Shown: positions 28,836 through 38,516 of the stretch, piece after piece | How positions within the stretch are numbered: position 1 is the first letter of the stretch | How the letters are laid out: every line of letters begins with the position of its first letter | DNA from: Gelidibacter salicanalis | GTDB taxonomy: Bacteria > Bacteroidota > Bacteroidia > Flavobacteriales > Flavobacteriaceae | Direction of reading: 5' to 3' | Assembly (NCBI RefSeq): GCF_016469035.1 | Contig: NZ_JAEHJZ010000008.1 | Location: 98,502 to 162,501 of the forward strand | Length of the DNA stretch: 64,000 nt | Notes under the pieces: generated by a model | Told to the model about the DNA's origin: nothing | The model's input: only the letters and a program-made list of their open reading frames with translations | The model's database searches: none | Program-made: the position numbers and the translations under genes

Positions 28836-30677
28836 TTATTTAAGCGAAACTTTTATTGATGTTTTGTTTTTATTCAACGCTTCTACATTTTCAAAATATT
28901 TTTTGTTAGATCCTTCACCTACTTCAATTATATATTCGCCATTATGTAATACTTTCGGCTGATAATCATTACCTTTTATACGTATTGAAGACACAACTTC
29001 TCTAGAATATTGCTCTTTTATAGTTACTACTTGATCTGCCTCTGAAATAAATAATTTCGGCAACTCATAACCCTTTCTAATAACAAAATTATCTTCTTGA
29101 GATATGGTAATAGGCCAACCTGGGTATGGTTTTGAGTTTGAGTCATGAATATCAATATTTCTTGGCCATGCTTCGAAGGTAATTGTCCTATTCGGTTTAT
29201 TATATCTTATCACTCCAAAGCCCGCAGCTCTTGTAGATAATTTACCCCCTTCTTTAATTTCTGGCAATGTTGGGTTTGCTACCGCTATTACAGTAATTTT
29301 GTTTTTAAATCCGTCTAAAAATTCACCAGTATAAGTCGGTGCATTTTTATCTCTGTTTTTTCCGGGATTTTGAGGATGCCACCATCTTAACCAAAAATTA
29401 GCAATTGCTGGCGTTGTAAAATTATAACCAGCATCTCCCCAATCATCAACTCCCATTTTGGTAACTGCACCTAAATGTGTATCTCCGGTAATCGTAGGAG
29501 AAAAACTTTTTCTAATAATTTTCAATGCTTTATTTCTTTCAGCTTGTGGCCAAGCATTTGAATCAAAATCGGCATAAAACTCTCTGTCGAATTTACCAGT
29601 ATAATTGTCTACCATTGCCAAAGCAGTTTGTGACAAGACAGTTTTCATTTCAGCATTTTCCCAATCCGTTGTCCATGCCTCTAAAAACTTCAATTGACGC
29701 TCTCCTAACAAGGTTAATCCATCTAAATCAAATTTTCTAGTGTCAATATCTTTATCAAAAATGGCTTCGTAAGGTCCATTTGGAAATATTTCTGGATACT
29801 CATCTGCTAAAGCAGTTAAACCTGATTTAAATTTTCTGTCTTCTAAAATGGCAAAACTAATACCTCCCCATTTTAAATCTGTATAATAAACTCCAATTCC
29901 ACGTTCTATAGGGGTTGGATCATAAGGATCTGGAAGATGACCGGTTTGTGCACGTTCAACTTCTTTTATATATTCAACAGGCATATAGTAACCACCATAA
30001 ACTCCTCTTCTTTCATCTGTATTTTTTCCACCTTCACCCCAAAAATTTCCTTGACCTATATCATGGTCATCAGGTGTTATGATAACAGGTGTATTTCTGA
30101 AAGTTTCACCAAATTCTCTTCCAAATTTTAACCATGCTAAATAATGTTCGTTGTGTTCGTAAACTTGGTCTCCTGAAAAGAATATCAAATCTGGATCTAG
30201 TTTTAAGATGTTTTTTACAATATCATCTTTGGGCAAATCACCACCATGTTCTGGATACATAGAGTTGCAGGTTAAAGCTGCCAATACAAAATCCTCTTTA
30301 TCTATTGGGTTTTTTTTAATAAGTCCTTCATAATAGGCTTCATTGTTATATGCTACACGATATTTTTTATTCTTTGTATCGTCCCAATCTTCAATTCTAA
30401 ATGGTGCGGTATAACCTGGATAGATAATTTCAGTTTGAGCTTTTTCGATCCACTTGCCGTTTTCTTCAATTTCTAAACTAGCAGAAAAGGGAGTATAATT
30501 TTTAAGCGGGTGAAATTGAGCTGTTAACTTTAATGTGTTCTCATGAACTGTATACATTGCAAAAGCAATACGATCTTCTGGTTTAATATTATCGGGTAAT
30601 CTTATTATACTTTCATCTTGGGCATTACTTATATTAATAAATAAAAGTAAAATAGCTAAATATTTATTGGTCATCAT
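28836..30677 (-). CDS. Secreted PhoD-like metallophosphoesterase
   Basis: 613 residues. Signal peptide MMTNKYLAILLLFINISNA. An N-terminal beta domain precedes a metallophosphatase core with metal-ligand motifs FFSGDQVYEHN, TPDDHDIGQGNFWG and ITGDTHLGAV. The family is alkaline phosphatase D/phospholipase D-like, usually acting on phosphodiesters or phosphomonoesters in the periplasm or outside. In an agar operon its substrate is unclear; acting on another ester substituent is a possibility, but nothing in the sequence shows it. It is the second gene of the operon, 40 bp after GH50. Confidence 0.8.
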   Translation of the reverse strand: MMTNKYLAILLLFINISNAQDESIIRLPDNIKPEDRIAFAMYTVHENTLKLTAQFHPLKNYTPFSASLEIEENGKWIEKAQTEIIYPGYTAPFRIEDWDDTKNKKYRVAYNNEAYYEGLIKKNPIDKEDFVLAALTCNSMYPEHGGDLPKDDIVKNILKLDPDLIFFSGDQVYEHNEHYLAWLKFGREFGETFRNTPVIITPDDHDIGQGNFWGEGGKNTDERRGVYGGYYMPVEYIKEVERAQTGHLPDPYDPTPIERGIGVYYTDLKWGGISFAILEDRKFKSGLTALADEYPEIFPNGPYEAIFDKDIDTRKFDLDGLTLLGERQLKFLEAWTTDWENAEMKTVLSQTALAMVDNYTGKFDREFYADFDSNAWPQAERNKALKIIRKSFSPTITGDTHLGAVTKMGVDDWGDAGYNFTTPAIANFWLRWWHPQNPGKNRDKNAPTYTGEFLDGFKNKITVIAVANPTLPEIKEGGKLSTRAAGFGVIRYNKPNRTITFEAWPRNIDIHDSNSKPYPGWPITISQEDNFVIRKGYELPKLFISEADQVVTIKEQYSREVVSSIRIKGNDYQPKVLHNGEYIIEVGEGSNKKYFENVEALNKNKTSIKVSLK

Positions 30678-30717
30678 AGAGTAGTTAATTATTGGTTATC
30701 ATAGAGTAGTAACTGTA

Positions 30718-33051
30718 TTACTTATTCTTGCCTAATTTTCCGAATCTTCTTAAATATAGGCTTGAATTAACTTCTTTTGCTTTTTTAATCATTGGGGGAT
30801 AAGGAATGTCTGTGTTAGATACAAAGCCGACATTGTAATTTTCACCATCATGAGCTCTTCCTGTAATTGGAGAATCTAGGTATTGAAACCAATGGGCACC
30901 AACCAAATATGGATTATCTATAGTAGAGTATGCATAATCAGCCCACATTTTAGCTCTGTCTTCTTGATCAGTAGCATGCACCAGACCAGAATGAAATAAG
31001 CCGGAATCTGGAGCGCCTATATGATACTCACCAATAATAGTTGGCATATCTACTTCTTCTAAAAACTTCCAATATTTCTCACCTATTCCCTCTTTGTAGT
31101 AATTGTAACTGAATACATCTACAAATTTAGCTGCTGATTTACGTACTTCTTCTGTGATTCCCCATACTGCAAAACGACATCCCATGTACATATAATCTGG
31201 CATTTTTTCTTCTAAAACATCATGAACAGTTTTGAAATATTTTGTAGCAAAAGTTTCAAGCATGATTGAAAAATCGGCAACCATTCCTTCGTTAAATTCA
31301 TTTTGGTTTTTAAAGTTAACTCCGTTTTCTAGCTCATCCCAGTTAGCAATATTAGTTTGCCAATTTTTGTTTAAGCTTTTTATTGATTGATATTTAGTCT
31401 TTAAGATGGTCATAAACTGTTGTTTTAAATAGCTGTCTTTCCCTTTAGATAATCCGTCTAAAACCAATCCGTAATGTGCTTTAGTCGAGCTTTCATTGCC
31501 CCAACTGAGTTCGTTGTCTACAAATACTCCAATGCACCAAGGATTGTTTTTAACTTCTTCTGATACTACCTCAATAGACTTTTTTACTCTTCTTTCAAAT
31601 TCCGGGTCGAAAGGATCTGGCATTGGACCCCAGTAATCTGAACCAGAGTATACCTTTTGAAAATCTCCAATAATCCATCCGTTTGCAAAATATGGCACGT
31701 TATTTCGGTGATAAAAAGCAGGGTCAATCCAGTTTCCAAAAGAAGTGAAACCCCAATTACGCATTCTGTTTTCGGTGACCTCTAACCATTTGTCAAAAAA
31801 TGAATTTGGATATTCTTCCCCATATCTTCTTTCTAAATTAGATCTGTAGAAACTAAATGTTTGTCCATGCTTTATGGGACCAAAATGCGATACTTTTCTA
31901 TAACTGTAATGTTTAGCCAGAGGATCGTCTAGTTTCGGAAGTTCTAGAAACATATCATGTCGTAATTTGTTGACTACATGACCTGTTTTCATAGTTTCCA
32001 TTGGGATATCTATGATTCCTTTGGAATCCTCTGGAGTAACGTCTTCAGGATCTCTATGATAAAGGCTTTCATCAGTATAATCAATTCCGGTATAGGTCGT
32101 AGAGTTTGCCATGCGAACATTCGCTAAGCCAATAGAGAAAAATAAATGACCATCTGGATCTACTAATCCCCATTTTCCATTCATTTTTTCTGTTCTAAAA
32201 AAGCCAGTAGCTTCTAGTTGTGGTCCATCTTTCCATCCCCCATATTCGCATCTGTCAGGCATTAGCGTGTATTCCGATAAAGATTTCAATTCTTTATCAG
32301 CAATGTTCTGTAGCTCCTGATCAGAATGTACCTTTATAGGGAAATCTTTTTTCGCATTTTGTCCAAACTTATCTACAATCCCTGTTAGGTAATTAGGATC
32401 TCTTTCTGGACTTTCTACAATTCTGATATTATCAATTAAAAAGGTTTTGTCTTTTAATCCTTCTAATCTTAAGAATGCGATGGAAGATACTTCTGAGAAA
32501 TCGATATCATATAGCAGGCCATTTATTTTCATGTGAATAGCATCTGTTTCCCATGCAGGGGGAGTATCTCTTAATCCACTTTCTATATCATTAATGTCGG
32601 TAGTAATTTCAAAGAAATACGATTTAAAGTCTCCTTTATCAATATTTGTGATTCTTTTTACACTTTCACCTTTTCCATTTTTAATATTGATTGATAAGAA
32701 TGTGGTTTCATTGCCTAAACTTTTTGCGTCAAAAACTAAACTAAATTTTTTGTTTTTATCTAGCACCCAAGGTTTTTTCGGTGTGATGTCGAACCCTGAA
32801 AGCTTTTCATCGCCTTTAAACAACACCTTTAAAGACTGTTCTCCGCTGGTGTATTCTTTTGTGCTTAGCTCTATAGTAGATTTGATAGAATTTAAATTCT
32901 CACTTATTCTAGAGCTTTCAAAGTTGTCTATAATAACTTCAGATTTATAATCCCATACTTTTCTATAATCTTTAGTTTTAAATGGATAAACCACAAACCC
33001 AATTATACCTATCACTAATACGTATAATACCCATGTATGCTTTAGTCTCAT
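30718..33051 (-). CDS. GH50 beta-agarase, second copy
   Basis: 777 residues. The N-terminus (TWVLYVLVIGIIGFVVYPF) is a membrane anchor or uncleaved signal without lipobox Cys. A jelly-roll binding-like domain (about 35-220) precedes the GH50 barrel. Catalytic Glu candidates are E514 in FVDNELSWG and E675 in IIGEYHIGA. Compared with the first GH50 it has an insertion of about 60 residues after GLANVRMANSTTYTG, which could change substrate range. It is the first gene of the eight-gene - strand operon. Confidence 0.88.
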   Translation of the reverse strand: MRLKHTWVLYVLVIGIIGFVVYPFKTKDYRKVWDYKSEVIIDNFESSRISENLNSIKSTIELSTKEYTSGEQSLKVLFKGDEKLSGFDITPKKPWVLDKNKKFSLVFDAKSLGNETTFLSINIKNGKGESVKRITNIDKGDFKSYFFEITTDINDIESGLRDTPPAWETDAIHMKINGLLYDIDFSEVSSIAFLRLEGLKDKTFLIDNIRIVESPERDPNYLTGIVDKFGQNAKKDFPIKVHSDQELQNIADKELKSLSEYTLMPDRCEYGGWKDGPQLEATGFFRTEKMNGKWGLVDPDGHLFFSIGLANVRMANSTTYTGIDYTDESLYHRDPEDVTPEDSKGIIDIPMETMKTGHVVNKLRHDMFLELPKLDDPLAKHYSYRKVSHFGPIKHGQTFSFYRSNLERRYGEEYPNSFFDKWLEVTENRMRNWGFTSFGNWIDPAFYHRNNVPYFANGWIIGDFQKVYSGSDYWGPMPDPFDPEFERRVKKSIEVVSEEVKNNPWCIGVFVDNELSWGNESSTKAHYGLVLDGLSKGKDSYLKQQFMTILKTKYQSIKSLNKNWQTNIANWDELENGVNFKNQNEFNEGMVADFSIMLETFATKYFKTVHDVLEEKMPDYMYMGCRFAVWGITEEVRKSAAKFVDVFSYNYYKEGIGEKYWKFLEEVDMPTIIGEYHIGAPDSGLFHSGLVHATDQEDRAKMWADYAYSTIDNPYLVGAHWFQYLDSPITGRAHDGENYNVGFVSNTDIPYPPMIKKAKEVNSSLYLRRFGKLGKNK

Positions 33052-33134
33052 ATATTTGTTGTAATAAATTGATTTATCAAATCTAATAATTGTTAAATAT
33101 TTATTACTCGGTAGAGCAGACTAATACGCGTGTG

Positions 33135-33160
33135 TTAAGTTTTTGTCAAGTAAAACTTAA
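33135..33160. promoter_or_regulatory. Dyad containing the shared 14-mer, upstream of the GH50 operon
   Basis: TTAAGTTTT (33135-33143) and AAAACTTAA (33152-33160) form a perfect 9-bp inverted repeat around TGTCAAGT. It contains AGTTTTTGTCAAGT (33138-33151), identical to the elements at 614 and 17916. It lies about 85 bp upstream of the GH50 start. This looks like the operator or promoter control site of the operon. Confidence 0.5.
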
Positions 33161-34384
33161 TTATTTTTTTCGATTAAAAAGAAAAAACTGACTTAAAAGT
33201 AGTTTTTCTTGGATTAATATTTTAGTCTCAACCATAAGCGAAGTTTCATTTGATGTTTTTTAAATGGTCAAAATTTTTAAAATTGACTAATAATTAAAGA
33301 GTAAGAAATGTACGAATGCTTCAGTTGTGGTATAAATATAATATGTTTTCAACAGGTGGTAAAAGATTTATTCTCAGTTTTTTACGAATTGATGTTTGGT
33401 AACTCTGTTTATAATTGATTAGTAGCGTATATTTTTAATGGGGATATTGGATCTTATTATTGTTTTATAATCCAGGGTACATTTATATTTTTAGAATTTT
33501 TAAGAAAGCTTAAACTTTTCCGACAATAGAAGAACTGAGCTCACACATTTTAGCCCATTGCCGCTTCATTCCGCGAAATGCTCCATTACGGGCAAAGCGC
33601 TTCATTAAAAAGTCTTGGACCTAACTCCAAAGTTTACGATTTCCATTTCACCTGCTCGCTCATTCCCGAAAAAAGTCGGGAAGCTTACAAACTCCATTGC
33701 AACCTCCAACTTTGAAGTCAAGTCCGCTTAAACACGGCTAAACGAGATAAATCCGTTATCATAACACAGGAAGCACATTCCCCTACATTGCACGAAAAGC
33801 TCCATTCCGGGAAAAGAGCTTCCCTAAGAGGTCTTGGACACAATCCCCGATTTTAGCTTTCCATTCCGTTAACCCTTCCCGCTATGCCGGGAAGGAACAC
33901 TTCACTTCGACTTGGCTCAGCACAGGCATTCCTTATCTAAAATTGGAAATAGCGTCCGCCAAATAGGAATTCCATTTAAGGATTTGATGCCACTTCCTAT
34001 GTTTTTATACTTCACATGAGCCTTTAGATCTACATCCGCACCCGCACTGTCCAACCTTTTTTTGCCAGCAAAATACCAACATTTGGAACTTGACCGGACT
34101 GCATAAACCAGGCTTGTACCTCGCTCTTTTTTATAAGTCCTAAACAATTCCAAATATTGAAAATGTATCAGCAACAAAAAAAGGTACAGCGAGGGCGCTA
34201 TGGGAAGTAAATCTAAAATGAAACTTATGAAATCTTACAAAAACATGCCAAAGGAAGCGATACCAACAAAAACAAAAAAGGAAAACGCTCAAGATATAAT
34301 AAGTAAATCATTTCAAAAAAAATATAAAAACTTACTGTCTGAATGGTTCAGATAGCATTTTAATTAATCTTTAATTCTTTTATT
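33161..34384. other. 1.2-kb gene-poor stretch with two related structured blocks
   Basis: No gene is well supported. Two blocks, about 33545-33690 and 33775-33895, resemble one another: each has TGCTCCATT or AGCTCCATT, a CGGG(C/A)AAA(G) step, and GTCTTGGAC about 30 bases later, then a self-complementary CCCG..CGGG hairpin. An 86-codon frame at 33917-34177 (-) is open, but its codon pattern is poor and I do not call it a gene. Because ssb and mobilisation genes follow, this may be an end or transfer region of an integrative element, or a non-coding RNA. Confidence 0.35.
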
Positions 34385-34738
34385 ATGAGCACTTTAAAAA
34401 ACAAAGTACAATTGATTGGAAACGTGTGAAATGTCCCCGAAACCAAGACCCTAGAGAGCGGCAAGAAAGTCGCCAATTTTTCACTTGCAACCAATGAGTT
34501 TTATAAAAATTCAGATGGCGAAAAAGTGCAGAACACCCAATGGCACAATATTGTTGCTTGGGGTAAGATTGCCGAAATCGTTGAGAAATACGTGGGCAAG
34601 GGCAAGGAAGTTGCCATAGAAGGCAAATTGACTTCCCGTTCTTATGAAACCGAAACTGGGGAGAAACGATACGTTACCGAAGTGGTAGCCGATGAAATCC
34701 TGTTACTTGGAGCCAAGGACAACGGAAACGCTGAATAA
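34385..34738 (+). pseudogene. ssb: Single-stranded DNA-binding protein with nonsense codon
   Basis: The frame reads MSTLKNKVQLIGNV, then TGA (34427-34429), then continues in frame as NVPETKTLESGKKVANFSLA and on to EILLLGAKDNGNAE. The OB-fold core (NTQWHNIVAWGKIAEIVEKY, KEVAIEGKLTSRSYE) is otherwise intact. SSB proteins have Gly at the stop position (LIGNVGN), so a GGA to TGA change best explains it. The short acidic C-terminal tail of chromosomal SSB is not evident, as in element-borne SSBs. An internal restart at 34526 would lack the first strand. Confidence 0.85.
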
Positions 34739-34752
34739 CAGCGATAAAATTT

Positions 34753-34786
34753 AAGAGGGCGTTCCCGTGGAAAGTAGCGCCCTCTT
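34753..34786 (+). terminator. Hairpin after ssb
   Basis: AAGAGGGCG and CGCCCTCTT form a perfect 9-bp stem followed by ATTC. The T-tract is weak. Confidence 0.55.
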
Positions 34787-34817
34787 ATTCATTATTCACA
34801 CTTTAAATATATGCACA

Positions 34818-35009
34818 ATGAAAGCACAAGTTAACGAAATCAAAGAAGGATTGCAACATTTTCACGGAACAGAAATGTTCTATCAAATCCCGTTATTAAG
34901 AACACGCTTTACGGACGGACTAAAATATCTTGCTAATGTAGCAGATTGTTTTTGGCTCATTACAGACACTTCGGTAATTGCAAAAAATTTGATGAACCGA
35001 AGCGAATTT
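34818..35009 (+). pseudogene. DUF6876-type gene, 5' half, split by the RIT element
   Basis: From ATG 34818 the product reads MKAQVNEIKEGLQHFHGTEM and on to TDTSVIAKNLMNRSEF, after which the frame enters the inserted element and stops 3 codons later. The missing half (NEFITIDFKRLSKKK...PSEY) is found at 38535-38731. Rejoining at the shared CGAATTT gives NRSEFITIDFKR without a gap. This small Bacteroidota protein of unknown function usually travels with ssb and mobilisation genes. Confidence 0.75.
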
Positions 35010-35035
35010 TATCCCAAGTAAATCGTTATCCAAAG
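35003..35035. repeat. Left 33-bp terminal inverted repeat of the RIT element
   Basis: It begins CGAATTTTATCCCAAG and ends CGTTATCCAAAG. It is the exact reverse complement of 38484-38516. A shortened further copy of the inner end, CTTTGGATAACGAT, is seen at about 35091-35104. Confidence 0.9.
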
Positions 35036-35110
35036 TGTTTTTACTAACCTTTTGTTAATCAATGCTTTAGTCTGTTTACTTTTTAGAACAGCTTTGGATA
35101 ACGATATTGA

Positions 35111-36142
35111 TTATTTGTTAAAATTCCTTAGCCACTCCCTAAGTTTCGAGTCCTTTTCCCAGCTCGCTTCGTTTGCTTTGACTGGTATGACATTAACGTA
35201 AGCGGCTTCCAATGCCTCACGTTTTTGTTTTGAGTCAGCCCTAGCATAAACTTCAGTAGTCAGGATGGATACATGTCCGAGGATATCGCGTATGTACACC
35301 AAGTTTATCCCGGATTGCAAAAGGTGCATTGCCTTACTGTGGCGCAACGTATGTGGGCTCATTTTTTTAGGTATTATCTCCGGCCTGAGCATCCTTGCAT
35401 TCTTTGCATAAAGATTTAGGATATATGTCACTCCTGAGTTTGTCAGCTTTTCACCCCTATTGTTAGCAAACAAGGGCCGTTGGTTGTATGCCAGGTTATC
35501 AAGGCGATTTTCCTTTATATAAGCCATCAGCAGATTTACCTGTTCATTCTGCAAGGGAACAATTCTTTTTTTGCACCCTTTTCCCAAAAGAGTAACATAA
35601 TATGGTTTGATCAAATGCAGGGATACCGGGGTCAGATCTATGAGTTCCTGCACCCTTGCCCCGCTATCATAAAGCAATGACAGCAGCGCTAAGTTCCGCC
35701 GCCCTGCTTTGGTGTTAACCGGTATTTGTTCCAGCAAGAATTTGATGCCTTCAACGGTCAGGCAATTGACAGCAGTTCTTTTTCCCTGTTTCTTGACTTT
35801 AATGGACAGGATGTCCTGCCATTGTCCAAGACGTTTGACATCTTCATATTGCATATATCTGAAAAATGAATGCAAAGCGGCCAACCTTTGGTTTCGGGTC
35901 GAGTTGGAGCATTTCCGGTTTTCCTCTAGCCAATCAAGGAAGCCAAGAACAGTCTCCTTGTTAAAATGGTTGAGGGTCAGCCTGTCCGCAGATTTAGCTC
36001 TAACCTTATCCATAAAGGTAAGTACAAGGGTAAAGGTCTCACTATACGATCTTATCGTATGGGAGCTGGCTCCCCTTTCGCCAACAAGATACTCTGTAAA
36101 GAACCTTGTAAGGTATTTCGCAAAATCAGTGATTGTTTCCAT
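35111..36142 (-). CDS. Tyrosine recombinase, third gene of the RIT trio (RitC-like)
   Basis: 343 residues. An N-terminal SAM-like core-binding domain (about 10-110) precedes a catalytic domain with the expected residues: Arg in DSGARVQEL, the HTLRHSKAMHLL box, the LGHVSILTTEVYARA box with the nucleophile Tyr, and a Lys in the LLGKGCKKR hairpin. Complete and probably active. Its start overlaps the end of the second recombinase frame by 17 bp. Confidence 0.88.
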   Translation of the reverse strand: METITDFAKYLTRFFTEYLVGERGASSHTIRSYSETFTLVLTFMDKVRAKSADRLTLNHFNKETVLGFLDWLEENRKCSNSTRNQRLAALHSFFRYMQYEDVKRLGQWQDILSIKVKKQGKRTAVNCLTVEGIKFLLEQIPVNTKAGRRNLALLSLLYDSGARVQELIDLTPVSLHLIKPYYVTLLGKGCKKRIVPLQNEQVNLLMAYIKENRLDNLAYNQRPLFANNRGEKLTNSGVTYILNLYAKNARMLRPEIIPKKMSPHTLRHSKAMHLLQSGINLVYIRDILGHVSILTTEVYARADSKQKREALEAAYVNVIPVKANEASWEKDSKLREWLRNFNK

Positions 36143-37163
36143 AATTGATGTCTATTTTGATTTGGTTGGGGAACACAAAGGAAGTAAGTGGGTTTTCCAT
36201 TTTGATGATTTCTGGATAAATTTCCTCTGTCATCCTAACATATTTTTCGGTTCCCTTTATGGACGTATGTCCCAGAAAAGTGGATAGGATTGGGAGCGCA
36301 CAATAAATATCCACTCCATTTTTCACCATTTTTTAAAGGGAGTGAACCGCACAGGTATGCCGGATATCATGTATACGAGGTCCCTGCATCTTCCCTATAT
36401 GTGGTATCCCACACTGTTTTAGCACCTTTTTGAACCACCTGTATGCAGTACTATTTGTAAATGTCTTCCCATTCGCTTTCATAAAGAAAAAATGTTCCTT
36501 GTCCGCCGGGCCTTCAACAGGCATACGGTCCCTATATCCTTCGTATTGCTTCATTACTTCCTCCAGGGATGGGTTTATCGGAACTATTCGTTGCATCTTG
36601 TTTTTTGTTTTTCTTATAATGACCTGATGGTTCTGGTAATCGATATCCATGTTCCTAATGGATAAGGCCTCATTGATCCTTGCCCCGGTACTGTAGAGGA
36701 AGCGTATTAAAGCAGGTATAGCAACAAGAGCTGTGTTCATATTGCCGCGGAACAGATTTAATCTATTGCATTCCTGGAAAATACATCTCATTTGCTCATG
36801 AGTGAAAACATAGGGGATAAAGTCCAGATCCTTTCTCCTGGGGAGCCGTGGGATGTAGCATTCATGGCCAAGATGGCACATATACTTGCAGAACTGCGAC
36901 AATACGGAGTATTTGTCATACAGCGTCCGGGCCTTATCGTTTACACGGGTTGCCCTCCAAGCTGCAATCTGTTCACTGCTTATGTAGGTCGCTGTGGCTC
37001 TGGATTTTAAAAAGAACCTGTCAAGATCTAAAAAGATACGTTCGTACTTGTAAAGCCCATAACCCATGGTATCCTTCATCTTCAGGAAGCTATCAAAATA
37101 GGGGGCAAACACACTTTCATATTTAACTTGCTTATCCATAAAAAACACCTCCTTTCTGCTCAT
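36126..37163 (-). pseudogene. Tyrosine recombinase, second gene of the RIT trio (RitB-like), internal stop
   Basis: The frame is open from 37163 to a TAA at 36333-36335 (276 residues), then continues in the same frame for 67 codons to 36126. The first part holds the catalytic Arg (YSTGARINEAL) and HDIRHTCAVHSL. The part after the stop holds LGHTSIKGTEKYVRM with the His/Tyr catalytic pair. A CAA to TAA change (HSLQKMV expected) fits. The truncated product would lack the nucleophile Tyr and be inactive as a recombinase. Confidence 0.82.
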
Positions 37164-38364
37164 AAAAATTTATCGGTACTAAGGGTACATCAAGTGCACA
37201 CTGCATAAGACTGTTTATATCTATGCGCAAATAGTTCATGGTGGCCTGCGTGTCGGAGTGTCCGAGTGTTTCGGATATGACCGGAAGCGAAGTTCCATTG
37301 CGTAACAACTGACTGGCCAGGGTGTGCCGCATGGCATGGGGGCCGAACTTACGGCCTTTGATATCAACGCCAGATGCTATTATTTTTCTGCTTACCACTC
37401 CATTGATGAGCCTACTGTTCACGGGACGGTAGGGGGCACTGGCAGTCAGGAACACTTGCTGAAAATCGGATATTGGTCTTCCAAATTTCAGGTAGTTGAT
37501 AATGGCTTCGCCGACATCGGTCAAAAGCGGGAGTTCTATTATTTTCTTTGTCTTGCACTGCATCAGGGATATGAGATTATGTTGCCAATCCAAATTCCCA
37601 AAGGTCAGCCCCGCTATGTCCGAAGAGCGGAGACCAAGCCGTGTGGCCAGAAGGAGCATTGCATAATCACGTTTGCCCACCGTACTGGATTGCTCTACCC
37701 TATTTTCGATATGCCCTATCTCATCGGCATTGTAGACTGAGGGCAGTTTTTCACGCAATGGATAGTTGTTTCTTCCGATGAAGTATTCCACATTTCTGTC
37801 AATGTATTTTTTTTGATACAAGAACCGGCAAAATAGTCGGATAGTATTTAGATACCTGTCCTTGCAATTCTGAACTGATGATATGAAGGTAAGAACATCA
37901 TCTTCACCAATGGCCGAAACTTGGTCTATCGACCTTAATGTAAGATGGGCAATAAAGTAACTCAAAATACGACGGTGCGTATTAAGGATAGGTTTGCAGC
38001 GACGGAGCCTTTCTTGGGATACTATAAACTCGAGAGCGACTTCCCCTAGTTTACCGGGCAACTCATGATACACATATTTTACGCTTCTTTTCCTGACTTT
38101 CCCATAAAATAGAAAGTCATCCAGTACGTGTACACTGCGACGGATTGCGCGCATGTGTGAGTCGCTCATTGGCGGGATACCGCTTAAAAATTTCTCACCA
38201 ATTCCAGCATGGTAGTTTACCAAAAGGTTTTTATCCATGTACTGCTCAATTCCATTACGCCAGAACTGATGGTAATCTTTAATTCGGGGTTCGCTGTAGC
38301 CTTCCTCCCTGAGGTAGGCTACACAATCCCTGATCAGGGATTTGATTTCTTTTTCTGTGTCCAT
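37132..38364 (-). CDS. Tyrosine recombinase, first gene of the RIT trio (RitA-like)
   Basis: 410 residues. A long N-terminal region with core-binding fold is followed by the catalytic domain: Arg in ATRLGLRSSDIAGL, Lys in the MQCKTKKIIELPL turn, the HAMRHTLASQLL box, and LGHSDTQATMNYLRI with the nucleophile Tyr. All catalytic positions are present. The last 32 bp overlap the second recombinase gene, indicating coupled translation. Confidence 0.88.
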   Translation of the reverse strand: MDTEKEIKSLIRDCVAYLREEGYSEPRIKDYHQFWRNGIEQYMDKNLLVNYHAGIGEKFLSGIPPMSDSHMRAIRRSVHVLDDFLFYGKVRKRSVKYVYHELPGKLGEVALEFIVSQERLRRCKPILNTHRRILSYFIAHLTLRSIDQVSAIGEDDVLTFISSVQNCKDRYLNTIRLFCRFLYQKKYIDRNVEYFIGRNNYPLREKLPSVYNADEIGHIENRVEQSSTVGKRDYAMLLLATRLGLRSSDIAGLTFGNLDWQHNLISLMQCKTKKIIELPLLTDVGEAIINYLKFGRPISDFQQVFLTASAPYRPVNSRLINGVVSRKIIASGVDIKGRKFGPHAMRHTLASQLLRNGTSLPVISETLGHSDTQATMNYLRIDINSLMQCALDVPLVPINFYEQKGGVFYG

Positions 38365-38483
38365 TTGTTATTTTTTTATTGGAATGCAACATTGCACTCA
38401 CTTGAGAATAACAAATATTATCACGATATTATTATCAAAAGTAATGTTGGTTTACAGGTGTTTATGAAATTATTGGGTAATAA

Positions 38484-38516
38484 CTTTGGATAACGATTTA
38501 CTTGGGATAAAATTCG
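38484..38516. repeat. Right 33-bp terminal inverted repeat of the RIT element
   Basis: It begins CTTTGGATAACGATTTAC and ends GGGATAAAATTCG. It is the exact reverse complement of 35003-35035. Confidence 0.9.

Noticed and set aside
33917-34177. 86-codon reverse frame as a gene
   Set aside because: No recognisable domain, poor codon pattern, and it lies in a repeat-rich non-coding region.
34385-34738. TGA in ssb as selenocysteine
   Set aside because: SSB has Gly at this place, no selenium insertion element was seen downstream, and the surrounding element is decaying; a GGA to TGA mutation is simpler.
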